From Trichodelitschia bisporula (lineage: Eukaryota > Ascomycota > Dothideomycetes > Phaeotrichales > Phaeotrichaceae): a stretch of DNA of 64,000 nucleotides. How positions within the stretch are numbered: position 1 is the first letter of the stretch; each line of letters starts with the position of its first letter. The position numbers were made by a program, and so were the translations under genes. Of this stretch, positions 47,364-59,871 are shown one piece after another. The notes under the pieces were generated by a model. It had not been told where the DNA came from. It worked only from the letters and a program-made list of their open reading frames with translations, and did not search any database. Location of the stretch: positions 321,509 to 385,508 of the forward strand of contig ML996706.1 in NCBI GenBank assembly GCA_010356995.1. Reading direction: 5' to 3'.

Positions 47364-48475
47364 ATGGACTCTCAACCAAGAACACTTCGTAGTGCTTTTC
47401 TCGAAGCTGAATCCCGCCGGAGAGATCTTGAGTCGTCGTGGGAAAGTTCCAGCGCCACCTTCCAGGACAACCTTGCCGCTGCTATCGCCCTATATGAGGA
47501 AAGCTTGAAGGCAGCGCGCGAAGTTGCGCTCTTCAGTCCGAATGAGACGCTGGAAGATGTCAACTCTGGCGACCTCCAGTACATGCTCATCAACTACCAT
47601 CTGGCGGAGCTAAGCACAAAAATCACCGGTGGAGATCGCAAGGCGCATATCCTTCACGCGAGACGCTACTATGAAGCTTTCCTCAAGCTCTTAGACTCTT
47701 ATGATATGCTTTCCAAGTCTGATTCGAAGCTATATGGGCAATACACGGAGGCGCCAGACATGTTTTCCACAGCATCCAGAACAGACGCGGCAGCCCGCAG
47801 AGAGACAAAAATTGCTCGTTTCAAGGAAGAAAAAGCGCTGAAGAGCAAGCTCGAAGTACGCCACTTCAAGCCTGTAAGGTCATACTAACCGCACCGCAGC
47901 ATCTCCGCCAGAACCCCCAAGCCCTCGAAAACGACGAAGACGCCCTCCGCGACCTGCACCTCACCAGCATCTCCCTCTCCATCTACCAGACCTTCCAATC
48001 CCTCGAGTCCATCGCCCAAGAGCTGCACATACTAGCCATGGCGCCGCCCTCACAACCAGAAGGCGCCTCGCCTCGCGGATCAGATACTCGGGAGCGCGAA
48101 AGTGCAGACAAGAGCGGGTATTCGGACCGGTTAGACTCGCGCGTCGGGGGTCTGGCGGGCTTGCAAGGCCCCATCCTGAGCAAAGATGGGAGACCGCTTC
48201 GGCCGTTTACCATACTAGATAATCGGACAAGGTTTCAGCAGGGGGTGTTCCGGCCGGATCACAGTCTTCCGACGATGACTATTGATGAGTACCTTGAGGA
48301 GGAGAAGAAGCGGGGTGGGATAATAGAGGGTGGCGGCGAACAATCGGGTGTCAGGCCGGAGCCTGATGAGGATAACATGACGAAGGCGGATGAAGAGACT
48401 TTGAAGGCGCGGGAGTGGGATGAGTTTACGGAGGCGAATCCCAAGGGCTCGGGGAATACGTTCAATAGGGGCTGA
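47364..48475 (+). CDS. TAP42-like PP2A-associated protein
   Basis: Exons 47364-47855 and 47900-48475 (44 bp intron) encode 355 residues, close to yeast Tap42 (366). The N-terminal helical repeat region carries LRSAFLEAESRRRDLESSW, LQYMLINYHLAEL and ARRYYEAFLKLLDSYDML. RRETKIARFKEEKALKSKLE joins HLRQNPQAL across the intron and contains the conserved Arg/Lys-rich PP2A-binding patch. The C-terminus has RPFTILDNRTRFQQGVFRP, LPTMTIDEYLEEE and REWDEFTEANPKGSGNTFNRG, all family hallmarks. It binds PP2A-like catalytic subunits downstream of TOR. The ATG at 47364 begins the conserved part. Confidence 0.95.
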
Positions 48476-49113
48476 GTGCGAGCCTCTGGGTGCCGTCAGA
48501 GCTACCATCTCAATGCCACTCTGTCTTTGCCCCTTTCCCGGTGATGTTGTGCTTAACCCGTACGATGTCGGTCATGGTGAGGCTCCCGGGGCAAAAGTTC
48601 GTCGTCCTGAATAGTTGCCTATTGGGGCTAGCGAAGTGAAGATTAAGGGACTCAGGTTGGGCTACGCCGGATGTCAAGCTCTCACGATCCCGGAGGTAGA
48701 AGATTGCTTCTAGTGAAGGCTAAGAAGACAACACGACACACCAAAAGCACGACACTACACGTAGTTCATTACCATTACACATACACATAATAGTACACAT
48801 ATACACGCACGCACTTAGCGAGCGAACCCAACGTACGCCATACGCAATGCATAAACGCCACTCAGCAACTTAAATGCCGTTGTATCATGCACATGCGACC
48901 GCCATGCCCGAGTCTGTCTACAGCTCTCCCGTAGATGACATGCATTATATCAAATGGAAAAGCAAAGACTTTTGTTCCACCCATACCACATTTCCCGTAA
49001 CTCATGCCATATCCCCTCGTCCCCTTAAGCAAACTCCAATTCAGAATGCCCTTCGAAACAGCCTCGAATTGTGCTCTGCTGCCCTGATGCCTTCTTTACC
49101 TCTCCATCCTGCA
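48476..49113. other. Spacer between convergent TAP42 and pyrimidine genes
   Basis: 3' flanks of both genes; AT-rich CA/TA-type sequence at 48770-48830. No coding frame supported. Confidence 0.45.
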
Positions 49114-52100
49114 TTACGGCGCCATGACAAGCGCCAGCAGGGCCATGCGAGTGTAGAGTCCATAGCGCATCTGCTTTGTGTTAGACCGGTCCAAAAAAAA
49201 GGGATAATGTTCCTTGGAACTCACCTGGCGGAAGTACGCCGCGCGCGGATCAAAATCCAGCTCCTCGGCGATCTCCTGGTTGCGCGGCAGAGGATGCATG
49301 ACGATCATGTTTGTTTTAGCCGTCTTGAGCACAGCATTGTCGACGACAAACGCCGCCTTAACACGCTCATAGAGGTCTTGGTCCTCGAATCGCTCCTTCT
49401 GCACCCGCGTCACGTACAGCACGTCCGAATGAGCGACGATATCCTCCGTGAGCGTGGCCTCTTCCCTACCGAGCTGTCCGCGGCGCTTCAGAGCGTCGCG
49501 CACCTTGGCGGGCAACTCCAGCCCAGCCGGCGCCACGAGCTGAATGGTCACGTCGTAATGCTTGAGCAGCTCGCAGAGGGAGTGGACGGTGCGGCCGTAG
49601 CGCAGGTCGCCGACGAAGGTGATGGTCAGCCCGTTGACTGTGCCCAGTTCCTCGCGGATGGTGAAAAGATCGAGGAAGGCCTGGGTTGGGTGCTCGCGCG
49701 CGCCGTTGCCCGCGTTGATGATGGGGACATTGGAGAACTTGGCCGCGATGGCAGCGGAGGACTCGTCCGGGTGCCGCAACACGATAGCATCGCCGTAGCA
49801 GCCCAGGGTACGGATGGTATCGGCCAGTGATTCGCCCTTGGCAGTCGAGGAGTAGGCTTCGTTGATCTGCACGACCTCACCGCCGAGACGCTTCATGGCG
49901 GCGTCGAAGGATGACGAGGTCCGCGTCGAAGGCTCGAAAAACATGGTGCACAGCACACGGCCCTTGAGGATGTCCAGGCAGCCTTGACGCTGCACTCCAA
50001 GGCGCATTTCTTGGGCGACCGTGAAGAGATCGTGAAGATCGGCGCGAGAGAACTGTGACACCGACAAGATATGCTTACCCCGGAACGGAGAGCGAGCGAG
50101 AAGCTCCGGGAGCTGAACAGCTTTGGGAGCCTGCAGCTGGCGGTAGAGCGGAGCGGTCGTTGACTCGGATTGGGGAGCGGGCACGAAAGTCTGATAGTCG
50201 ACCTTTGTGACCTCCAGATCGTATTGACGCGCGAGAGCCTCGATCAAGATCTTTGCATTCTTCACGTTGGTGACCAAAGGCGTTTGGTAGTCCACGGCCA
50301 TGCGGCGCGTCAGGTAGCCGCGGCTCATGTAGGTGGCAGGGCGGCGGAAGCGATTGCTCGAGGGCAGATTGATGTACAGATCGATCATGTTGTTGGCGAG
50401 ATGTTGTGTCAGCGAGTACTCGGGCTTCTGGGCGTCGGAGCCCTCAGGCAGGACTTCGAGAAACTTGACCGGGATGCCATGCTCCTGAATGTAATCTGCC
50501 GTGCCCGCCGTAGCAAACAGGCTGTAGCCCATCTTGTGGAGCCGCTCGATAGATGGAAGCATCTCCAGCTTATCCTTGAAAGAACCAATGGACAGCAGGA
50601 TGTTCTTCTTGGGCAGCTTGAATCCGGTCGAGAGCAAAGCCTTGATGTACGCTTCGTACTTCGTACGGCCAAAGCAAGCGACCTCGCCCGTAGATGCCAT
50701 TTCTACGCCAAGCACGGGATCGGCACCAGACAGACGAGAAAAGGAGAACTGCGGCACCTTGACACCAACATAATCGGGCGGAATGGTCACCGGGGGGTAT
50801 TCAACGAGCGGTAAACCTGCCATGGCCTTGGTGGCCATTTCGATCAAGTCCACTCCCATCACCTTAGACACGAAGGGGAAGGAGCGGGATGCGCGGACGT
50901 TACACTCGATAACCTTGATCTCGTTGTCCTTGGCGATAAACTGGATGTTGAAGGGCCCAGTGACGTTGAGGGCATTACCGATCTTGCGCGTCGCATCTTC
51001 GATCCGACGGATGGTCTCCGGGTCTAGATCCTGAGGAGGCAGAATCAAGGTGGCATCCCCAGAGTGAACGCCTGCGTTTTCAACGTGCTCGGAGATAAAA
51101 TGGCCAATCATGGTGCCGTTGCGCGCAACAGCATCCATCTCGATCTCTTTAGCGTTCTCAATATACTTGGTGATGACAACTGGATGCTCGCGGGAAACAT
51201 CAGCAGCTTGCTTCAGGTACGCGGCCAAGTCATCCTTCGAATAAACGGTGTTCATGGCAGCGCCAGAGAGGACATAAGACGGCCGGACCAGCACAGGATA
51301 CGAAACCTTGTCGCAGAATTCGAGTGCTTCTTCGAGGCTGGTCAACTCCTTCCAAGCCGGCTGGTCGACCGAGATGCGATCCAGCATACGCGAAAACTTG
51401 TATCGGTTCTCGGCGGTGTCGATCATCTCCGGGGATGTGCCCAGAATGCGGACATTGAGGCGATACAGCGGGAGCGCAATGTTGTTGGGCGTTTGACCAC
51501 CCATGGAGAGGATAACGCCACTTGAGTTCTCCATTTGATAGATGTCAAGGATGGACTCCAGGTTGATATTCTCAAAGTACAGACGATCAGCTTCGTCGTA
51601 ATCTGTGCTGACAGTCTCCGGGTTGTAATTGACCATGACGGTTTTGAATCCGTGTTCACGGAGAGTGCGGATGGCCCGCACAGAGCACCAGTCAAACTCG
51701 ACAGATGAGCCGATGCGATACACGCCAGATCCCAAGACCATGACACCGTGATCGTCGAAAGTTATATCGCTCTCCCGACCATTGTAAGTGAGATACAAAT
51801 AATTCGTCACGGCGGGGAATTCAGCAGCCACAGTATCGATACGCTTCACGATAGGTGTGATGAAGACGTCAAGCCGGGCGCGGCGCACCTCAAGTTCCGT
51901 CGAGCTCCAGAACTTAGCAAGCTGGCGGTCGGAGAAGCCGAGCTTCTTAGCCTCCACAAATTGCGGCCGGGGAACAGTGCGTGGGCTCCACTGGCTGATG
52001 ACCTTAGAGAAGTCGCTCAGCTTCTTAAGGCGGCTCAAAAACCACTTGTCGATCTTGGTCATCTCCCAGATCTTGTTGACCGAATAACCAGCGTGCATGG

Positions 52101-54758
52101 CATTTGCGATCGCAAACAAGCGCTGGTCAGAGGGAGTCTGAAGCTCCTGGTCAATGGACATAAGGGCACTCGTTTCGTTGAAGCCCAAGTTAGAAGGATC
52201 AACACCCCGGATGGCCTTCTGAATGGCCTCCTCAAAGGTGCGACCAATGCTCATGACTTCTCCAACACTCTTCATCGAGGAACCCAGGGCCGTGGAGACG
52301 CGAGTGAATTTTTTGAGGTCCCAGCGGGGAATCTTCACCACGACGTAGTCAAGAGAAGGTTCGAAGCACGCACAGGTCGATTTTGTGACGGAGTTCGTGA
52401 TCTCGTTCAAGGGAATTCCGAGACCAAGCTTAGCCGCAACGAAAGCAAGAGGGTAACCAGTAGCCTTAGACGCCAAAGCGGATGAGCGAGACAGACGAGC
52501 ATTGACCTCGATGATACAATACTCCTTTGAAAACGGATTCAAGGCGTACTGGATGTTGCATTCGCCGACAACCCCAAGGTGCCGAATGACGTTAATAGCC
52601 GTAGTCCGCAGCATATTGTAGTCGTCATCGGAGAGGGTCTGTGACGGCGCAACAACGATGGAATCGCCCGTATGGATGCCCAGGGGATCAAAATTTTCCA
52701 TGTTGCACACCGTGATGCAGTTGTCATGCGCATCACGGACAACCTCATATTCGATCTCCTTCCATCCCTTCATGCTGCGCTCAATGAGCACCTGGGGGCT
52801 GGCAGCAAAGGCCTTGTTGCAAAGCTCGATCAGCTCCTCCTTGTTATCGGCAAAACCGCTCCCGAGGCCACCAAGGGCAAAGGCAGCGCGGACAATTAGT
52901 GGATAGCCAATCTTCTCGGAAGCATCGAGCGCCTCCTCGAGCGTCGTCGCGGAAGCCGACTTAGCACACTTCTCGCCGATCGACTCCATGCTGCGGGCGA
53001 ACAGCTCACGATCTTCGGTGGTAATGATCGTATCAATAGGAGTGCCGAGTACCTTGACGCCGAGCGCCTCCAACTCATCCTTGAGCTGAATGCCAACCTG
53101 GAGCGCCGTTTGGCCACCAAATGTAACGTAGATGGCATCGGGCTTCTCGTAGGTGATGACCTTGCGGACAAACTCGGCATTTACCGGAAGGAAGTATACC
53201 TTGTCGGCAAGCCCTTTGGATGTCTGAATTGTGGCGATGTTCGGGTTGATGAGAATGGTGTAGATACCCTCCTCCTTCAGGGCCTTGATAGCCTGGCTGC
53301 CCGAGTAATCGAATTCACCAGCCTGTCCAATGCTGAGACCACCGCTGCCCAGAACCAGTGCCTTCTTCACAGAGACGCGCGGATGCAGCTTCAGGTTCTC
53401 TTCAGCCTTGCCACCGGGGAAGATAACGGGCTCAGTAAGCGCCGCTGGTGACTCAATGCACTTCTGAATGGCGTCAATGAAGATGTCGAAGAGAAACTCG
53501 GTATCTTCCGGACCCGGTGCGTGTTCTGGGTGGAACTGGACGCTGAAGTACGGCCGGCCGATGTGATGTATGCCTTCATTGGTGCCGTCATTAGCGTTTA
53601 CGAACAGCTCCTCCCAACCGGGAAGGAGAGACTCGGTCTCCACAGCGAAACCATGATTCTGCGACGTGATGTAACAGCGCCCTGAAATGCGGTTGGTGCA
53701 AGGAATGTTGTGGCCGCGGTTGCCAAACTTCATCTTCGTTGTCCGCGCACCAGAAGCGCGCGCCAACAGCTGATGACCCAAGCAGATACCAAAGATGGGA
53801 GTTTTGGCCTTGTCTAAAGCGTCCTTGATATGGCTCACAGTGGTTTCGAGCATCGCAGGATCGCCCGGCCCGTTTGAAATGAACAGGCCATCATACTCCT
53901 CACCCAAGAGCTGGGTGAAGTCATAGTCCCACGGCACGACCAGCACCTCGACGCCGCGCTTTACTAGGCAGCGAAGCTGGTTGTACTTGAGGCCGACATC
54001 AACGCAAATCACGCGCACGGCTCGACCAGACGGGTGCTTGAGAGCGGTCGCCGGCTCTGGCGAGTAGGACTTGGGAACTTTTATGGATACTGCAAGCTGT
54101 CAGATATAGATCTCCGAGAGATTTGCGGGAAGGTTTAGCCACCTTCTGCCACAAGGTTCTTCAAATTGGGATTGACCCAGGGAAGAGTCTCAAAGTCGTC
54201 TTTCCAGCTGTGTACACCGTTCTGAGTGCCGTTTTGCACAGGGGTCGTAGAGCGAGTAATGACGGCAGAGAGATCGGTGGTGGAAGAGATATCAGGAGAA
54301 CTAGGAAGAAGCAGACGCCCAAGCATGCTGCCCTCATCGCGGATCCGCTTCGTCAATGCCCTAGTATCCACGCCATATATGGCCGGGACGCCCTGCTCTT
54401 TCAGCCACGTACCTAGCGACGACGAAGCCAGATAGTGCGAGTACTCTTCACCGGCGTATGTAGCCACCACCAGGCCAGCAACATGGATCTCATTGGACTC
54501 GAAGTGTGCGGGGAGATCTTTCAACAGTTCGTCCCTGGTCTCTCTCGAAGGCACGCCATAATTGCCAATGAGCGGGAAAGTAATGACGAGGATTTGGCCG
54601 CGGTAGGAGGGATCAGTCAGAGACTCCGGATATCCCACCATTCCCGTCTGAAAGACGAGCTCACCGGAGACGCTCTTGTTGGCACCAAAGCTGGTACCGT
54701 AGCAATGGAAACCATCCTCAAGTTCGAGGGCCATCTTGAGTATGTCGGTAACTGCCAT
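49114..54758 (-). CDS. Pyrimidine multifunctional protein: GATase-CPSase-ATCase, no DHOase-like domain
   Basis: Exons 54758-54143, 54089-49225 and 49170-49114 (introns 53 and 54 bp) encode 1845 residues. Glutaminase: [20 protein letters not shown] and the cysteine in FGICLGHQ (about residue 307). CPSase: [19 protein letters not shown] starts the first half, and [16 protein letters not shown] marks the second. An MGS-like regulatory domain has [18 protein letters not shown]. ATCase: [34 protein letters not shown] and [11 protein letters not shown]. The protein makes carbamoyl phosphate and carbamoyl aspartate, the first two steps of UMP synthesis. Fungal URA2/pyrABCN proteins are about 2,200 residues and keep a defective DHOase-like domain of roughly 330 residues before ATCase; here DYQTFVPAP runs almost straight into [14 protein letters not shown] after a linker of about 35 residues. 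The last intron is stop-free and a multiple of three. Confidence 0.93.
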
Positions 54759-56438
54759 GATGGCGACGACGTGATCTTATGGCGCCTGGAGGCTTGCACA
54801 ACTGGTAGGTGCGCAGTTGCAGATGTCGTTGGGACTGTGATGCGGAAGGGCCTCGGTGCGTCTGCGGGTTCCGGCAGCAAACTGGCTAGTTATGTGCAGA
54901 ATTGACGGAATGGCACATGAACCGGTACCCCGCTTCGAGGTTTGCGGTCTAGGACCGTGGTAGTAGGAGGTAGCGTAAGGGTGAAACGAATGATAAAGAC
55001 GAGTACGCAGATGCAGGGAGCAGACGATGTTGAGGAGAGAAAAGGGTTGGAGTGATAGGAAGAGGAAATTTGTGGTTTGCAACTTTTTGGCAAAGGCGGC
55101 GGACTGGCGGGGGAATATTTTTCTCTCTACGAAACCTCGACCCAAGACCTGGACTAAGAATTAAAATGGGGACCTGTTGAGCTACGGTAAAAGCCCTTCA
55201 AGGGTCTAGCACCCAGGTTATGCACCAGCCTGATTTGGAATGGTGTGATCTCGTTGGGCAAGCGAGCTGTACGTACCGGTTCGGGTTATGAATTGTCGGT
55301 AATCGTGGGTCCCATGGCTTGCGACTTGAAGAGATGCGCAGCGGGGCTGGCGAAGAGCTCGCGGGGCCAACGGTCTTTCGGTTTATTGGTTCGCTTCAAG
55401 CTATTCAAGCCTTTTGTCTTGGTATCATATCCCAGTCCACTCTTGAAGCATTCAACCACCAGCGTGACCGACATTGTCAGCCTAATGGCCTGCCGATGCT
55501 TCGTCGCCTTGGAAGCAGTGGTATACAGCTATTATCTTGCTGTGCCTCCGTGTCAGATGATGTTACAGATGATTGTTCCTACCGTACCGTATAGTGCAGA
55601 GTTTTGCGACCCGCTCAGCTGTTATGCATGGGTGACATAATTGTTTCTAGACCCGGGGCCACCCAAAAAAGGTTGTGACCGCACCCGTCCGCAAAGTTGC
55701 TCAGTAGGGCGGCCCATGGTTATTTCGATGGCCCTTGGACCCTCGATCCCGTCTAATGATCCCGTTTATACTCCGTAAACCCGCAGCTAGTCGCCTCTCT
55801 AGCGGAGAGTATGGCGAATTTTATGCGTGGTTGGTAGATGCAGGTGCGGCTAGGTGCAGGGCACGCCATATATGGACATTCGTCCACTGCCTTCGCCGGC
55901 CTTTGCCTCATGCTGCAGGTGGAGCGTTGTGGTAGATGCTATTTGCGAGAGAGCTGCAAGGCGGTGTGCGGGTTAATGCAACAGCGGGAAAAATGCTAGC
56001 GAATATATGGAGCGAACAATGATGGTAGCTACTGCCGTCTACTCCGTAGATGCTTCGACAGACAATTGAACCATGATGCTCCTTCTCTGTTTCATGAATC
56101 TATCTACCCCTCCACTGCCTTCCCCCCAAAGAGGGGATAGCGCTCCCGCAAGGCACTATCACGGGGCCTCTGCGTCCGTGCGCCCCTTGGCCTTGGCCCG
56201 CCGCATGGTCCACATCGATCTTGACAACCCCGAAGATAAGGATCAATCCATTCCTCAAGCATCCCTCTTCCTCCCCCTCATTCTCGACTTCTTAAGTCAT
56301 GGCATGATCGTTCTGGTCGCCGCGAATACTCTTTTCCCCGAGCATATTCATCGTTGGATTTAGTTCTTTGAAATGCAGGCATTTCTGGCTGTCAACATGC
56401 CCTTGGGTATGCGCCAGTGAGTACCGGTGCTATCTGCA
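54759..56438. other. Divergent promoter region of pyrimidine and TRP-channel genes
   Basis: 1.68 kb between opposite starts. The longest frame (55245-55640 +) has no recognisable domain and is probably chance. Purine/pyrimidine-rich and AT-rich patches only. No RNA gene seen. Confidence 0.5.
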
Positions 56439-59400
56439 ATGTTCGATTCTCTCTTGCGCCTCTCAAGGGCTCGCCGACGTGCAGAAAAAGCTCGTCAGTC
56501 CTCGACAGATCGTGACAGGCGGCGTGCGCGTGTTGAATCCACGTCTTCTAGCAACAATGGCTTTTACCGGTCTGCGTCCGAGGGGCCAGCGCGACGAGTC
56601 GGAGATGTCGAGGCATCTCTGCTGCTGCCCATATTCTCAGCGCCTCATCTTGGTATGCCTTTATCTAGAGAATCAGAGTGCTTACGGTTACTGATAAGTT
56701 CCCTAGATCGAATTCCTGTTTACAATCTCCAACACCGTATCCGTATGTTGGTGATGCAAAGGGCGGAGACCACATTGTCTTGGGACCAGCTCCGCTCGCC
56801 GCAAGTTTCACAGTTCTTGGTGAAGCCCATACACAGACAGATTCAGGACTCGAATCCACCGCGCGGCACGCTCTACGCACTGTTGGCCAACTGCCTGCAA
56901 TTCCAGAAGGACGGCGAAATGAACCCGGGTAACATCGGTGTTTGTCGCACAAGGGCAATGATATGCGAGCTTTTGGCGATGCGAATGCTCAAGGAGCTAG
57001 ACACTCAAGAGGTTCGTTTCGCTTCATTTCGCTTCCCGCATCCGCTAACCGCATTCAGAGGATCGATGCCCTGTTTTACGACTTCGACCCTCTACAGGGC
57101 ATGACCGGCTACAAGTCAGGCACGACCACGCCGGTTTTTGGGAAGCAGAGGGCGCGTATGCGAATATCAGCCGTCGAAATTGCAATCCGAGCACAGGCCA
57201 AACGCTTTCTCGCACATCCCCTTGTCGTCGCACAACTCGAGGCTATTTGGGCGGGAACAATTGTGTTCAATTCCGTGGCAGATACACTCCACCGCCGGCC
57301 AGTTGCCAAAAGGAGACACCGGAACATGCCATACGGTACTTTTGATGATTCCCACCCATCGTCACGTACCAGAGGACCCCCTGCTGAGATCTCATCTAGA
57401 CGGTCGGTAACTCTTTACGATCCATCTGAAGCTTCATTCTTCAAGCTGTCGCGCCTACGTGTACCTCGGTATCGCCAGATCTTTTCAACCTTGTCTTTCG
57501 GTGTGATGCTCGGCCTATTCCTAGCGGTTCTTGCGGAGAGATCTCTCGACATCACGGGACTCGAATTGATCTTCTGGTTCTGGAGCGCCGGCTACATGAT
57601 GGACGAGATTGTCGGCTTTTCCGAGCAGGGCTTCAGTCTCTACATCATGAGTGTCTGGAACGCCTTTGACATCGGCATTCTCCTTCTATTTGTGGCCTAT
57701 TATGTCCTCCGACTCTACAGCATCTTGATTCCGGACGGGAGGAGGGTCCGCTTGACGGCAATGGCTTATGATGTGCTGGCCTCAACTGCTGTGCTGCTTG
57801 TGCCGCGCCTATTCTCTGCGCTGGATCACTACCAGTACTTCAGTCAGCTTCTGATAGCATTCCGGATGATGGCCGTCGATCTGGCTGCCATCCTATTGTT
57901 GATCGGGATAAGTTGTAGTGGCTTCTTCGTCGCCTTCACAATGTCCTTTTCCTTTTCCGACAGCATCACCGCCTCGAATGTGGCATATGCCCTCTTCCAG
58001 ATCCTGATGGGATTCACGCCGGCTGCGTGGGAAATGTGGCCGAACTACAACTTCCTGGGCAAAGCTATCCTGACTCTGTTCCTCATCATCTGCCATTTCC
58101 TCATCGTCACCATCCTCATCACGGTGCTGACCAACTCTTTTACGGCTGTGGCGGTCAATGCGAACGATGAGCATCAGTTCCTATTTGCTGTCAATACCAT
58201 TTCGATGGTGAAGAGCGAGGCCCTTTTTTCCTATATACCGCCGACCAATATCCTGGGTTGGATCCTATCGCCACTCCGGTTCATCATCCCCTTCCGGAGG
58301 TTTGTTTGGGTCAACAGAACTTTGATCAAACTTACCCATATACCTATCTTGTTTAGCATTTGCGCGTATGAGCGCCTAATACTTTCCTCTCATGTATACG
58401 AGCCCGATGTGGCAGAAACGCGCGGCAGAAACCCAAACCGCGTCCCCGCCTTCACACTGCGCGGGTCCCGGGACCTCTTTTCTCCTGGAATGCAGCTCCG
58501 CGAGCCGTCAGTGACGGCGTATAAAAAGGACCGTGCGTTAGAGGCCGTCTTCCAGCGCCCCCCTTTGAATACTTCACCACCTCCACGACCATCTCCTGGA
58601 CCCCCCACTCCCATCAAATCACAAAATCTCAACCAAAGCTATCAACAATCGAGCATCGACGCCTGGATAGCCGGAATACCACCAAGAAGTGCGTATAGTA
58701 TTTCGTATAATTTCTCTAGTTGTTTATTAATCAATAAACAGCGAAGCGCCCAGCCCTCAAACGCTCTGAAATGGCGCCGCCGAAGGAGCATCAGCGCGCA
58801 TTCGTCTCGGATCCGGAGCACCCACAGGTAACCCCTGTTGGGCCCTCTGCAGGCGGTCCTCCGTCGCACGATGGGGATGACGAGCTGGCAACCGCGAACT
58901 CGAGCGTCGACGCTAATAGCGCCGCCTCGAGCTTCGTCGGCGGCCCACCTCAGACTCCCCGTGCGCATCAGCGTACTACGTCGACTGGGACTGTCCGACC
59001 GGCCACGGGTGGTCTGCGCAACGCGATGTCGGCCGGCGTTACGCCGCGTCCTCGTCGTCACGCAGAGCCGATTAGTATCCCGGACCTCTTGCGCGCTCGC
59101 CATCAACCGGCGTCGCGTATGTCTGGACCCCGCTCAGCGCGCACCCGTGTGCTCGGATCCTCTGCCCGCATCAATCGCCCCACGGCAGCATCTCGCGCCC
59201 CAGCGTCCCGCAACCTGGAGCGTGCCTTCCTCAATCCGCGTCCGCAGCCGGTGTCTTACCACACGGCTCCTATTCCGCCTCCCCGCTCGGTCGGCTCTCG
59301 CGATGGGCTGTTTGCGCGCACCTACAACATCGGGTCAGACATCGGCGATAATAGGGCTGCTCCGACTGGTGGAGTGCCGGCTTCGTTCGGGGACAACACT

Positions 59401-59871
59401 CTGCCAGCTCGGTCCAATACATTCTCGGCTGCGACGCGCCATTTCGCCCAGGAGACCCTCCGCTTGCGCCAGGATGAGGAGGAGTTCGAACGCAACAATC
59501 TTCTTGCTCATTCCGGCAATGAGGACATGGACCTCGACATCCCCGAGGATGTTCGAACGGCTGATGACGCTGAGGCCATGCGGCTCCAAGTGGGGGACGT
59601 CATGGACACTCTTGAGGGCATGCAAGCTCAGATGGCTGGCCTCCAGCGCCAAATGGCTGCTATTTCGCGCAAGATGGCGACGGTCACCCAGCCAAAGGTT
59701 CGGAAGCTCAAGCTTCCCGGTCTGGATTCCGCCAAAGCGCGCTCAGGCCCGATGTCTCTTGAAGACTGCCAGTCCATCTTCGACCAGGAGCGGTCCAAGC
59801 ACAACAAGGACAACGACGACATGGGCGGCGGCGGCGGCGGCGACAACGCCATCAACGATATGGCGCACTAG
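56439..59871 (+). CDS. YVC1-like TRP calcium channel with long coiled-coil C-terminal tail
   Basis: Proposed exons 56439-56652, 56707-57011, 57059-58688 and 58742-59871 (introns 54, 47 and 53 bp) give 1092 residues. An N-terminal linker domain contains IPVYNLQHRIR, LSWDQLRSPQVSQFLVKPI and RGTLYALLANCLQFQKDG. The channel has transmembrane helices from LSFGVMLGLFLAVLAE onward, the pore ILMGFTPAAWEMWPNYN, and the last helix LTLFLIICHFLIVTILITVL. Yeast Yvc1 releases vacuolar calcium. The last splice (GTGCGT donor, TTAATC branch, AACAG acceptor) joins IPPR to TKRPALKRSE and then to a 366-codon Ser/Pro/Arg-rich frame ending in a coiled coil (MDTLEGMQAQMAGLQRQM) and a Gly/Asp tail. If that splice is not used, the channel ends at 58831 and the tail would be a separate overlapping ORF starting at 58771. 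The channel part is secure; the join is less so. Confidence 0.75.
58733..58738 (+). promoter_or_regulatory. AATAAA inside the last TRP-channel intron
   Basis: A perfect AATAAA lies within intron 3 of the proposed channel gene. Intronic poly(A) use could give a short channel form without the coiled-coil tail. Such a hexamer can also arise by chance. Confidence 0.25.

Noticed and set aside
55245-55640. 131-codon plus-strand ORF before the TRP channel
   Set aside because: No domain, no conserved pattern, overlapping ORF in another frame; likely chance.
58807-58831. 25 bp GT..AG stretch near 58810 as a micro-intron
   Set aside because: Too short to be spliced; the frame is open through it.
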